Assembly: GCA_036265675.1 (NCBI GenBank)
Contig: DATAOP010000049.1
Span: 1 to 64,000, forward strand
Length of the DNA stretch: 64,000 nt
Direction of reading: 5' to 3'
Origin: VRUE01 sp036265675
GTDB taxonomy: Bacteria; Actinomycetota; Thermoleophilia; Solirubrobacterales; 70-9
The notes under the pieces were generated by a model. It searched no databases and had not been told where the DNA came from. It saw only the letters and a list, made by a program, of their open reading frames with translations. Position numbers and translations under genes: made by a program. Positions 17,523 to 25,819 of this stretch are shown piece by piece (the first letter of the stretch is position 1; every line of letters begins with the position of its first letter).

Positions 17523-18506
17523 TCAGACCGCCGACCCCGAGGCTGCTCGCCGCAGGGCGAGGGTCAGCGCCAGCTCGTCGCCGTAGTCGGCGCCGCCGCG
17601 ACACCAGACCTCGAGCTCGGCAAGGGCGACGGTCGCGTGGCGGAGGTCGTCGACGCTGGTCTGGCCGAGCCGGCCGACCAGCTGCTTGGCGGCGTATGGG
17701 TGCATCCCGAGGCCGGCCTCGACCTGCTTCGGCGGGACCCCCTCCTCGAGCTGGGCCGCGGCGGTGCAGGCCTTGCGCAGCCGCGAGGCGAGGCCGTAGA
17801 TAAGGCCGGTCACGTTCTCTCCCTGCGAGATCAGCCGCTCGGCGATCGCCAGCGCCTTCTCGGAGTCGCGTTCGAGCAGGGCGTCCGAGAGCGCCCAGAC
17901 GGCGGCCTCCGAGGTGTCGCTGACCATCGCGTCGAGGTCGGCGGCCGTCACCTCGCCGCCCTCGCCGGCCCAGAGCGCGAGCCGCTCGAGCTCGTTCTGG
18001 AGGCGCAGGCTGCCGGTCCCCATCCTCTCGACAAGGAGCCTGGCGGCGGCGGGCTCGAGGCGGAACCCGAACCGCTGTGCCTCGGCGACGAGCGCCCGCG
18101 GCAAGTCGCGCGCGCGGGGCTCCTCGAACACATGCAGCTCGCCACCGGCCGCCTCGACGGACTTGGCGAGCTTGGCCGGCGGCTTCGCGCGCGCGATCAG
18201 GACCACGGTGAGGTCGGGCGGGAGATCGGCGACGGCCTCGGCGACGGCGGCGAGCTGGCGATCGCGCCAGCGCTCGACCCCGTCCGCCAACAGATATCGA
18301 CGCGATTGGGTCAGCGACATCGCCGGGATCGCGGCCAGCAGCGCCTCGTGATCGGGGGCGCCGGCGCCCTCCCTCGGCTCGAAGACCTCGAGCGCCGCCG
18401 CCCCGCCCTCGCGCTCGGCCCGCGCCCGGAGCCTCGAGCGGGTCGCCTCGATCTTCGCCGTGTCGGTTCCGGCGATCAGGTAGAGGGAGCCCATCTCGGC
18501 GGCCAT
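17523..18506 (-). CDS. holA: DNA polymerase III delta subunit
   Basis: Clamp-loader subunit that opens the sliding clamp. 327 residues with the HolA pattern: YLIAGTDTAKIEATRSRL at the N-terminus, a middle domain with LTVVLIARAKPPAKL, and the C-terminal collar domain with LQNELERLALWAG, MVSDTSEAAVWALSDALLERD, LISQGENVTGLIYGLASRLRK and LGMHPYAAKQLVGR. The holA-rpsT closeness is common in bacteria. Either M1 or M5 can be the start. Confidence 0.93.
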   Translation of the reverse strand: MAAEMGSLYLIAGTDTAKIEATRSRLRARAEREGGAAALEVFEPREGAGAPDHEALLAAIPAMSLTQSRRYLLADGVERWRDRQLAAVAEAVADLPPDLTVVLIARAKPPAKLAKSVEAAGGELHVFEEPRARDLPRALVAEAQRFGFRLEPAAARLLVERMGTGSLRLQNELERLALWAGEGGEVTAADLDAMVSDTSEAAVWALSDALLERDSEKALAIAERLISQGENVTGLIYGLASRLRKACTAAAQLEEGVPPKQVEAGLGMHPYAAKQLVGRLGQTSVDDLRHATVALAELEVWCRGGADYGDELALTLALRRAASGSAV

Positions 18507-18521
18507 CGTCCGAGTGTATGG

Positions 18522-19208
18522 CTAGCGGCAGCTCCCCAGGCGCCGGAGGCGGCGCCGGTAGATGCGCATCGAGTGGTGCCGCCAGTCACCGTGGGTCTGG
18601 CGGCGGAGACTCGGGACCCGCTCGCGATGGTAGGGCGAGCGCAGGCTCTCGGCATGCCCGATCACGTTGCGGAGGCGGATGTAGAAGCGGCAGCGCAGAT
18701 AGCGAGTGAGCCGCAGCGAGGCGTGCATCTGGCGTCGGTTGCCGAGGACATCGCCGTCGCTGAATCCGGTGTGCTCGATCCCGATCGCCGTCCAGTTGAG
18801 GCCGACGGTGTGCCGGCAGCGCGTTCTCAGGTTGACAAGCCTGTAGATCCGCCCCGAGGAGGAGATTACGAAGTGGGCGCAGACGTTGGGTAGCTCGCCG
18901 AGCTCAGGGTCCGGGACGTCCGCCGCAAACGTGTCGTGGACGGCCGCGGCGCTTCCCGCCACCGCGACGTGCTCGACGATCACCCGCGGATGGCGAAGTC
19001 GCCAGGTGTGTTCCCCGTAATGGCGCTCGGAGTACGCGGCCATCTCGTGCTTCCGCTTCGGGCCGAACGGGATCAGCCATTTCCGGATCCGAGGCTTCGG
19101 GACCGGTCCTCGCGAATGGCCGCCCACCGCCGCGACCGGGACGCCGACGACGACGCCGGCAAGGGCCAGGGTTGCCGCGATCAGGATCGTCCCGCGTCGG
19201 TGCCTCAT
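18522..19208 (-). CDS. Secreted N-acetylmuramoyl-L-alanine amidase (Amidase_2/PGRP fold)
   Basis: Predicted zinc amidase that cleaves the bond between muramic acid and the stem peptide. The N-terminus is a signal peptide (basic MRHRRGT, hydrophobic stretch to about residue 28). The Amidase_2 fold shows IVEHVAVAGSA, VCAHFVISSSGRIYRLV, RHTVGLNWTAIGIEHTGF and NVIGHAES. Zinc ligands are probably the His of VEHVAV and the His of IGHAES, but the usual distal Asp/Cys is less clear. The C-terminal end is Arg-rich. Its start overlaps the comEC stop by 4 bases. Confidence 0.85.
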   Translation of the reverse strand: MRHRRGTILIAATLALAGVVVGVPVAAVGGHSRGPVPKPRIRKWLIPFGPKRKHEMAAYSERHYGEHTWRLRHPRVIVEHVAVAGSAAAVHDTFAADVPDPELGELPNVCAHFVISSSGRIYRLVNLRTRCRHTVGLNWTAIGIEHTGFSDGDVLGNRRQMHASLRLTRYLRCRFYIRLRNVIGHAESLRSPYHRERVPSLRRQTHGDWRHHSMRIYRRRLRRLGSCR

Positions 19209-21079
19209 CGGTTGAGAAGTAGCATCGTCGAGTCTGGTCCCCTTCGCGGATCCGGGCCGATTTCCAGCCCGATCGTGCCGTCGAGATCGGTGCGAAGGAC
19301 GGGGACATGGTGCCGCGCGAGTGTCGCCAGGGTGCCCGGCGTCGGATGGCCGAACGGGTTGCCGGCCCCGACCGAAATCAGCGCCAGGCGCGGCCGGGTC
19401 CGATCGAGGAGGTCGTCGAGGCCGGCGTCGTCGCTGCCGTGATGGGCGACCTTGAGGACGTCGATCGGGCCCGGATCGAGCGGAACCGTCTCGGCCTCGG
19501 CATCGGCGGTGAGGAGCATCGAGAAGTCGCGCCAGCGGGCGACCGCGACGACCGCCAGCTGGTTCGGGTTTTGGCCCGCGTCGCTCGTGCCGAGAAGCTC
19601 CGGAGGCGGCCAGACGATCTGCAGCCGCAACTGCCCGGAGCGGATCACCGCTCCCGCCGCGATCCGCTCCGGTCGCGCCCCGGCATCTTCGGCGAGGGCG
19701 CGCGGATCGCGCCCGAGAAAGGCGTAGAGCAGCCGGTCGACCGGCAGCGCCTCCAGCAGTTCCCGCTCGGCGCCATCGTGATCGGACTGGTCGTGGGTGA
19801 GGACCAGCGCCCCGAGGCGATCGACGCCGGCATCCTCGAGCTGCCCCGCGATCCGATTGCCGGGCGGGCCGGTGTCAACGAGCACGGGCGGAGCGGCGGC
19901 GGGCTGCAGGAGGATCGCGTCGCCCTGGCCGACGTCGAGCATCGAGACGCGCAGTCCGCGCACCGGCTCCGCGCTCGCGTCGCCGCGGCCGGCGGCGAGC
20001 GCCGCCCAGAGCAGGAGGACGCCGAGCGCCGCGACGGCTGCCGTTCGACGGCCGCTCGACCGCGGCGGCCGCAACTCGCGCCGCCTCCGCAGCGTCGCGA
20101 TCCTCCGCCTCCTCGCGAGGCGACGGACGAGCAGCGCCGCGAGGCCGATCACTGCGTAGGAGGCGGCCAGGCCGCCGAGCCCGATCCGGACTTCGAGGTA
20201 GGCCCAGCTCGGGCGCCCGCACCACGACGCGACTTGGGCGATGTAGGCGAGCAACGGCGCGTTGAGGGCGTTAATCGGCGAAACCGGCAGGCCGGGGACC
20301 TGGCCGGCCAGCGCGGCGAGCATGCCGAGCCACATCGCGGGCGCGACCGCCGGCAGCGCCAGGAGGTTGGCGAAGAGCGTCGTCGTCGAGACGGCGCCGA
20401 AGTGGAACGCGATCAGCGGCGCGGTCGCGAGGGTTGCCGCGATCGTCAGCGCCGCCCCCTCGGCGAGGGCGCCGGCGAGCCCCCCGGAGCCGATTCGAAC
20501 GGTGATCGCGCGCCGGATCGGCCCGGCGAGGAGCAGGATCCCCACGACCGCGGCGAAGCTCAGCTGCCAGCCGACGTCGGTTGCGATCCGCGGCTCGACC
20601 GCCAGGGTCACGATCGCCGCCACGGCGAGGCCGTAGAGGCGAGACGCGCGGCGACCGGCGAGCGTGGCGAGGACGGAGAGCGCCCCCATCACCCCCGCGC
20701 GCTGGATCGAGGGCCCGGCCCCGGTCAGCGGCACGTAGACGGCGATCAGCGCCAGGACCCAGACCAGTCGAGCCCGCAGGGGGATCCCGAGCGCGCCGAG
20801 GACGGGCATAGCCAGCAGGGCGAGGAGCGCGACGTTCTGGCCCGAGACGGCGAGCAGGTGGCTGAGGCCCGAGCGACGGAAGTCTTCGACCGTCACCGGG
20901 TCGATCCGGTCGTCCTCGCCGAGGACGAAGCCGCGAGCGAGCTCCGCCTCGCGGCTGGGCATCCCCCGCCCGAGCGCCGCGTCCGCGCGGGCGGCGATCT
21001 CACCCGTGTGCGCGAGTGCGAGGGCGACCAGCGCGGCCACTCCGAGCAGGAGGAGCAGTGGCGGCCGCGCGCTCGCCAC
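19205..21079 (-). CDS. comEC: ComEC/Rec2 family DNA-uptake channel
   Basis: Inner-membrane channel for single-stranded DNA in natural transformation. 624 residues: an N-terminal hydrophobic segment, the competence domain (LSHLLAVSGQNVALL, GAGPSIQRAGVMG) with many helices, then a C-terminal metallo-beta-lactamase-like domain (MLDVGQGDAILL, LVLTHDQSDHDGA, KVAHHGSDDA). The start is forced: GTG at 21079 is the first start codon after an in-frame stop. So the protein lacks the N-terminal DUF4131 OB-fold of full-length ComEC. It follows comEA by 6 bases. Confidence 0.93.
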   Translation of the reverse strand: MASARPPLLLLLGVAALVALALAHTGEIAARADAALGRGMPSREAELARGFVLGEDDRIDPVTVEDFRRSGLSHLLAVSGQNVALLALLAMPVLGALGIPLRARLVWVLALIAVYVPLTGAGPSIQRAGVMGALSVLATLAGRRASRLYGLAVAAIVTLAVEPRIATDVGWQLSFAAVVGILLLAGPIRRAITVRIGSGGLAGALAEGAALTIAATLATAPLIAFHFGAVSTTTLFANLLALPAVAPAMWLGMLAALAGQVPGLPVSPINALNAPLLAYIAQVASWCGRPSWAYLEVRIGLGGLAASYAVIGLAALLVRRLARRRRIATLRRRRELRPPRSSGRRTAAVAALGVLLLWAALAAGRGDASAEPVRGLRVSMLDVGQGDAILLQPAAAPPVLVDTGPPGNRIAGQLEDAGVDRLGALVLTHDQSDHDGAERELLEALPVDRLLYAFLGRDPRALAEDAGARPERIAAGAVIRSGQLRLQIVWPPPELLGTSDAGQNPNQLAVVAVARWRDFSMLLTADAEAETVPLDPGPIDVLKVAHHGSDDAGLDDLLDRTRPRLALISVGAGNPFGHPTPGTLATLARHHVPVLRTDLDGTIGLEIGPDPRRGPDSTMLLLNR

Positions 21080-21085
21080 CGCGCC

Positions 21086-21676
21086 TCAGGGCTGGAGGCG
21101 GGAGCGCAGCGACTCCATCGTCGCCGGGCCGATCCCGCTCACCTCGTCGAGCTGCTCGACCGAGGAGAGGCCGCCATGCTGATCGCGGTATTCGACGATG
21201 TTCTGCGCGGTGACCGGGCCGATCCCGTCGATCGTGTCGAGCTGTTCCACCGTCGCCGAGCCGAGGCTGATCGGCCCTTCGGCGGCGGCGGGAGCCGAGG
21301 CCCCGCCGGCGGCTTCGGCCGTGGCCTGCGCCGGCACGACGACCTGCTGACCGTCGGTGAGGCGGGCGGCGCGGTTGATCGCTTCGACGACGGCGCCGGG
21401 GGCCGCGCCCCCAGCTCGCTTCATCGCGTCGATCACCCGCGCCCCGGCGGGCATTCGATAGACGCCCGGGCGGCGCACCGCGCCGGACACGTCGACGACG
21501 ACGTCGCCACCCCCGCCGTCGACACTCAGCGCGGTCGGGGCGCCCCCACCGCCACCGTCTCCGGCCTCCGCCGCCGCCGCTCCGGGGTCAGCCCGGAGCG
21601 CGCGGGCGCCGACCAGGAGGAGGGCGACGGCGACGGCGCCGTAGACGATCAGCTGGGAGCGGCTCAGGTCTGGCAC
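21086..21676 (-). CDS. comEA: ComEA family DNA receptor
   Basis: Membrane-anchored double-stranded DNA-binding protein for transformation. 196 residues: one transmembrane helix (about 8-26), a Gly-rich linker, an SLBB-like domain (VVVDVSGAVRRPGVYRMPAGARVIDA), an Ala-rich linker, then tandem helix-hairpin-helix motifs (QLDTIDGIGPVTAQNIVEYR and QLDEVSGIGPATMESLR). GTG start. It is directly upstream of comEC, giving the standard comEA-comEC pair. Confidence 0.94.
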   Translation of the reverse strand: MPDLSRSQLIVYGAVAVALLLVGARALRADPGAAAAEAGDGGGGGAPTALSVDGGGGDVVVDVSGAVRRPGVYRMPAGARVIDAMKRAGGAAPGAVVEAINRAARLTDGQQVVVPAQATAEAAGGASAPAAAEGPISLGSATVEQLDTIDGIGPVTAQNIVEYRDQHGGLSSVEQLDEVSGIGPATMESLRSRLQP

Positions 21677-21732
21677 CGCGCAAGCGTCTGCCCCCGCCGC
21701 GCGCGGGTGGCGCGCTCACTCGAACAATTCGG

Positions 21733-22131
21733 CTACAGGTCTTCGTCGTCGTCGTAGCCGGTCACTTCAGCGAGCTCGTTCTCATAGAGCTCCTGCATCG
21801 AGACCGGCGGCGAGGCGGCGGTGACGTAGACGAGGTCCTCGTCGCCCTCGTTCTCGATCCCATGATCGGTCGCGGGCGGGATCAGGACGAGGTCGCCGAC
21901 GCCGACCTGCTCGCGGTCGCCGGCGACGATCATCGTCCCCGTCCCCTTGACCACGACGTAGATCTGCTCGGCGTTCTCGTGCGAGTGCGACGTCTGGCGG
22001 GCGCCGGGCGGCACCTCGACCCAGGTCGCGACGAGATTCCTTGACCCCAGCTCGCCCGCATCCATGAGGATGTGCGAACGGAGACGATGGCGCTCCTGGA
22101 CCGGTGCCTCTGAGAGCCGCCTGACAAGCAC
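21733..22131 (-). CDS. Cupin domain protein
   Basis: 132-residue single-domain cupin_2. Metal-binding motif 1 is HSHENAEQIYVVVKGTG (two His and a Glu) and motif 2 is PPATDHGIENEG (one His). The acidic tail (YDDDEDL) is unusual but short. Such proteins may be isomerases, dioxygenases or binding proteins; nothing nearby fixes a substrate. GTG start. It sits 42 bases after leuS in the same direction. Confidence 0.85.
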   Translation of the reverse strand: MLVRRLSEAPVQERHRLRSHILMDAGELGSRNLVATWVEVPPGARQTSHSHENAEQIYVVVKGTGTMIVAGDREQVGVGDLVLIPPATDHGIENEGDEDLVYVTAASPPVSMQELYENELAEVTGYDDDEDL

Positions 22132-22173
22132 GCGCGCTTTCTACCAGAAATTCGCGCCGGGCTGTCGAGGGTG

Positions 22174-24669
22174 TCAGCGGACGACCAGGTTGACCAGCTT
22201 GCCGGGAACGACGATCTCCTTGACGATCTCCTTGCCGTCGAGGTGGCGGCGCACCTTCTCGCTCTCCCGGGCAAGCGCGAGGAGCTCCTCCTCGGGGGCC
22301 TCGGCGGCGGCCTCGATCCGGTCCCGGAGCTTGCCGTTGACCTGGACGACGAGGGTGACGGTGTCGCGCGCGAGCAGCTCCGGATCGGCCTCGGGCCACG
22401 GCTGCTCCCAGATCCGCCCGCCCTCGAGCCGCTCCCAGATCTCGGCGCCGAGGTGGGGCGCGAAGGGGAAGATCAGCGAGGAGGCCGTCGCCGCCGCGAA
22501 CCGGACCGCGGCGACGCCGGCGGGGTCGCCGTAGAGCCCGTCCTTGACCCGGTAGGCATCGTTGACGAGCTCCATCACGGCGGCGATGGCGGTGTTGAAC
22601 TGGAAGCCACGCTGGAAGTCGCGGGTCGTCTTGTCGATCGCCCAGTGTGCCTTGGCGAGCAGCTCGCGTGCATCGCCGCCGGCGCCGGCGTCGAGCTCGC
22701 CGGCCTCGCGTCCCTCGACCTCCTCGCAGAGCCGCCAGAGGCGGGCGAGGAAACGATTGACGCCCTCGACGCCCTCGTCGGACCAGTCTCCCCCGCGCTC
22801 CGGCGGGCCCATGAAGCAGATGTAGGTGCGGGCGCTGTCGGCGCCATAGCGCTCGACGTAGTCGGCCGGGCTGACGGTGTTGCCGCGCGACTTCGACATC
22901 TTCGCCCCGTCGCGGGTGATCATTCCCTGCGTGAAGAGGTTCGCGAACGGCTCCTGGACGCTGAGCCAGTCCATGTCGGCGAGCGCCTTGACGACGAACC
23001 GCGCGTACATCAGGTGCAGGATCGCGTGCTCGACGCCGCCGATGTACTGGTCGACCGGCATCCAGTGGTCGGCCGCATCGCGATCCCATGGCGCGTCCTC
23101 GTCCTGGGGGTCGAGATAGCGGATGAAGTACCAGGCGGAGTCGACGAAGGTGTCCATCGTGTCGGTCTCGCGCCGGGCCGGGCCGCCGCAGCGCGGGCAC
23201 TCGGTCGCGACCCAGTCCTCGGCCGCGGCGAGCGGGCTGCGGCCCTTCGGCGCGTAGTCGACGATCTCGGGCAGCTCGACCGGGAGCTGGTCCTCGGGGA
23301 CCGGGACGATCCCGCACTCGTCGCAGTAGACCATCGGGATCGGCGCGCCCCAGTAGCGCTGACGCGAAACGAGCCAGTCGCGGAGGCGGTAGTTGACCGA
23401 CGCCCGGCCGCGTCCCTCCTCTGTCAGCCACTCGACGATCTCCGCGTAGGCGTCGCGGTTGTGCTTTCCGTCGAAGCGACCGGAGCCAGTCATCGGTCCG
23501 TCGCCCGCATAGGGGAGGCCGGCGTCGTCGCGGACCGTCTCCTCGTCGACGCCCTCGATGACCCGCCGGATCGGGAGATCGAACGCCTTCGCGAACTCGT
23601 AGTCGCGGTTGTCGTGGGCCGGTACCGCCATGATCGCGCCCGTCCCGTACTCCATCAGCACGTAGTCGGCGACGAACATCGGGATCTCCTCGCCGTTGAC
23701 GGGGTTGACGACGCTGCGCCCGAGCGGGACACCGGTCTTGTCGCGGTCCTCGGCGCCGCGCTCCTCGGCCGACTCGCGCGCCACCCGGTTGACGTACTCG
23801 CGGACGGCCTCCTCGGCCGGGGTGCCGGCGACGAGGCGCTCGAGCTCGGGGTGCTCGGGGGCGAGGACGAAGAAGGTCGCCCCGAACAGGGTGTCGGGCC
23901 GGGTGGTGAAGACGGGGAAGTCGAGGTCGAGCCCCCCTTCCTGACAACGGAAGGTGACCTCGGCGCCCTCCGAGCGGCCGATCCAGTTGCGCTGCATCGT
24001 CACGACGTGCTCGGGCCAGGACTCGAGCAGGTCGAAGTCGGAGAGGAGTCGGTCGGCGTAGTCGGTGATCTTCCAGAACCACTGCTCGAGGCGACGCTGT
24101 TCGACCGGGGTGCCGCAGCGGTCACAGCGGCCGTCGATCACCTGCTCGTTGGCGAGGACGGTGGCGTCCTTCGGGCACCACTGGACGGGGGCCTCGGCCC
24201 GATAGGCGAGGCCGCGCTCGAACAGCTTGAGGAAGATCCACTGGGTCCAGCGGTAGTACTCGGGGGTGTGGGTGCCGATCTCCCGCGCCCAGTCGATCGA
24301 TATCCCCCACTCCTGGAACTGACGGCGGAACGACTCGATCGAGCGCTCGGTGACCTCGCGCGGCGGTTCGCCGGTCTTGATCGCGTTGTTCTCGGCCGGC
24401 AGGCCGAACGCGTCGTAGCCCATCGGGTGGATCACCTCGTACCCGTGGCGGCGCCGGAAGTGGGCGATTGCGTCGCCCACCGCGTACGTCTTGAGGTGCC
24501 CGACATGGGGCTCGCCCGACGGGTAGGGCAGCATCTCGAGGACGTAGGCCTTCGGCCTCGAGCCGTCAAACCCGGGCTGGCCCGGGTTGGCGACCTCCCA
24601 GGTCCGCTCGTCGGCCCAGACCTTCTGCCACCGCGCCTCGATTTTCTTCGGCTCGTATGCGCTGCTCAC
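22174..24669 (-). CDS. leuS: Leucyl-tRNA synthetase
   Basis: Charges tRNA-Leu. 831 residues with the class I HIGH-type motif PHVGHLKTY, the CP1 editing domain (TTRPDTLFGATF, MAVPAHDNRDYEFA), a zinc-like CxxC pair (CPRCG), KMSKS as AKMSKSRGN, the anticodon-binding domain and the C-terminal LeuS domain. The GTG at 24669 (VSSAYEPKKIEARWQ) is chosen because the family begins there. A TAAGAT box lies exactly 7 bases before it, so the mRNA is probably leaderless. An upstream in-frame ATG would read through the hairpin module. Confidence 0.96.
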   Translation of the reverse strand: MSSAYEPKKIEARWQKVWADERTWEVANPGQPGFDGSRPKAYVLEMLPYPSGEPHVGHLKTYAVGDAIAHFRRRHGYEVIHPMGYDAFGLPAENNAIKTGEPPREVTERSIESFRRQFQEWGISIDWAREIGTHTPEYYRWTQWIFLKLFERGLAYRAEAPVQWCPKDATVLANEQVIDGRCDRCGTPVEQRRLEQWFWKITDYADRLLSDFDLLESWPEHVVTMQRNWIGRSEGAEVTFRCQEGGLDLDFPVFTTRPDTLFGATFFVLAPEHPELERLVAGTPAEEAVREYVNRVARESAEERGAEDRDKTGVPLGRSVVNPVNGEEIPMFVADYVLMEYGTGAIMAVPAHDNRDYEFAKAFDLPIRRVIEGVDEETVRDDAGLPYAGDGPMTGSGRFDGKHNRDAYAEIVEWLTEEGRGRASVNYRLRDWLVSRQRYWGAPIPMVYCDECGIVPVPEDQLPVELPEIVDYAPKGRSPLAAAEDWVATECPRCGGPARRETDTMDTFVDSAWYFIRYLDPQDEDAPWDRDAADHWMPVDQYIGGVEHAILHLMYARFVVKALADMDWLSVQEPFANLFTQGMITRDGAKMSKSRGNTVSPADYVERYGADSARTYICFMGPPERGGDWSDEGVEGVNRFLARLWRLCEEVEGREAGELDAGAGGDARELLAKAHWAIDKTTRDFQRGFQFNTAIAAVMELVNDAYRVKDGLYGDPAGVAAVRFAAATASSLIFPFAPHLGAEIWERLEGGRIWEQPWPEADPELLARDTVTLVVQVNGKLRDRIEAAAEAPEEELLALARESEKVRRHLDGKEIVKEIVVPGKLVNLVVR

Positions 24670-24730
24670 AACGGCGATCTTATGGAGAACAAATGCGCCA
24701 CCTCCTCCGCTTCGCGTCCGGGGGTGGCGC
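24670..24730 (-). promoter_or_regulatory. leuS upstream module: covarying hairpin plus leaderless -10
   Basis: An 8-base perfect stem (24695-24702 with 24723-24730) encloses the 20-base loop TCCTCCGCTTCGCGTCCGGG (plus strand). On the minus strand it is followed by GTTCTCCATAAGAT, with TAAGAT at 24682-24677 just 7 bases before the GTG. Compared with the lepA module the stem differs at two positions and both changes are compensated on the other arm. No T-box leader was seen. Confidence 0.55.
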
Positions 24731-24807
24731 CCATGCGCCATATTGGCGCCGCTCGCAGAGAATCAGATCGTGATGCTCGCTAATTGGTTCTTCGGGCGGC
24801 GGTTTAT

Positions 24808-25515
24808 TCAGAACCTGGGTGAGACGGCCTCGAGGATGTGGGGCCAGACGTAGACCTCGATCGAGGCGGCGATGAGGAGTGTGGGAATTGCGAGAAGGAC
24901 GGTGACGAAGGTCGCCGCAAGGAGCTGGTTCCACTCGCCACGGCGGCTGGCGATCAGCCAGGCCGCGAGGGGCAGGAACAGGGCGCAGAGCTCGGGGATC
25001 GCGTGCGGGAGGACGGTGAGGATCAGTTCGAAGCGGGTGATGTCGAGCTGCTTGGCGATCGTCGCGCCCTGGAACCCGAGGTAGAGAGCCTGGGTGGAGA
25101 GCGAGAAGAGGGTCACCGCGCAGACGAAGAGGATCGCGAACTCGGCCGCCTTGACGTGGATCCAGCGAGAGAGGCCCGACCGCTGCTCGGCCGCGATCGG
25201 CATCGACGCGCCGGCGATGAAGCCGGCGACGCAGGCGGTCCCGTGCAGGGCCAGCACGAGCGAATTGCGCCAGAGGATCGGAAGCAGGTCGGCGGGCGTG
25301 CTCGGTTCGGTCAGGCCGGGCAACCGGATCGGGGTGATGTCCGGCGTCAGCAGGCCGGCGACGACCCAGGTGGCTCCGAGCAGCGCCAGCGCGATCGCGA
25401 GGCTGAGCGCGAGCCACCCCCGCAGGACCCGCCAGGGATGGCCGCTCCAGGCATCGAGCGTCTCACGCGTGTCCTGCATCCCATGCGAGAACACGTGCTC
25501 ATTGGCAGCATTCAT
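24808..25515 (-). CDS. Stage II sporulation protein M (SpoIIM/DUF95) family membrane protein
   Basis: About 235 residues with five to six hydrophobic segments. The family hallmark LPHAIPELCALFLPLAAW is present, with an earlier NSLVLALHGTACVAGFIAGA segment. In Bacillus SpoIIM helps engulfment; outside spore formers the family is widespread and its role unknown. No other sporulation gene is seen. ATG at 25515 is used; an upstream in-frame ATG at 25587 would overlap the preceding gene by 26 bases. The 138-base stretch downstream to leuS holds only the hairpin module. Confidence 0.82.
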   Translation of the reverse strand: MNAANEHVFSHGMQDTRETLDAWSGHPWRVLRGWLALSLAIALALLGATWVVAGLLTPDITPIRLPGLTEPSTPADLLPILWRNSLVLALHGTACVAGFIAGASMPIAAEQRSGLSRWIHVKAAEFAILFVCAVTLFSLSTQALYLGFQGATIAKQLDITRFELILTVLPHAIPELCALFLPLAAWLIASRRGEWNQLLAATFVTVLLAIPTLLIAASIEVYVWPHILEAVSPRF

Positions 25516-25561
25516 CGCTGTCTCATCGGCAGATGCGGTCGCCGCTTGAGCGGGGCGGGGC

Positions 25562-25810
25562 TCAGTGCTCGGGCACCGTCGGGCCACGCAGAGCCTGGAT
25601 CAGCCCCCAGAGCGAGACCGCGGCCCAGAAGGACTCGAGCAGCAGGAAGCCCCAGAGGCTTTCGACCAGCGCGAGGATGGCGAGGATGAACGAGCCGACC
25701 AGGTTGAGGAGCAGATAGGTCCGCGAATGCTGGCTCATCGCGCCAAACTGAGCCGACGCGTAGGCGATCAGGATGAGTACGGCGCCGACGACCTGAACCA
25801 GCTGGTCCAT
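25562..25810 (-). CDS. CBU_0592-like small membrane protein
   Basis: 82 residues with three hydrophobic helices (about 4-22, 33-50 and 53-74). The pattern QVVGAVLILIAYASAQFG, SRTYLLLNLVGSFILA and ESFWAAVSLWGLIQ resembles the CBU_0592 family of unknown function. It lies 9 bases downstream of the PDZ protease and may be co-transcribed with it and the SpoIIM-family gene. Confidence 0.8.
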   Translation of the reverse strand: MDQLVQVVGAVLILIAYASAQFGAMSQHSRTYLLLNLVGSFILAILALVESLWGFLLLESFWAAVSLWGLIQALRGPTVPEH

Positions 25811-25819
25811 TACGTGAAA

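Noticed and set aside
22171..24783. Long plus-strand frame opposite leuS, and a rival minus-strand frame at 21782-24082
   Set aside because: leuS motifs are all in one minus frame; the others are shadow frames with biased composition.
24670..24807. T-box or other aminoacyl-tRNA-responsive leader for leuS
   Set aside because: No T-box sequence (TGGNACC) and the best promoter is leaderless.
24808..25515. Evidence that the organism forms spores
   Set aside because: A SpoIIM-family protein alone is widespread in non-spore formers and no other sporulation gene is seen.
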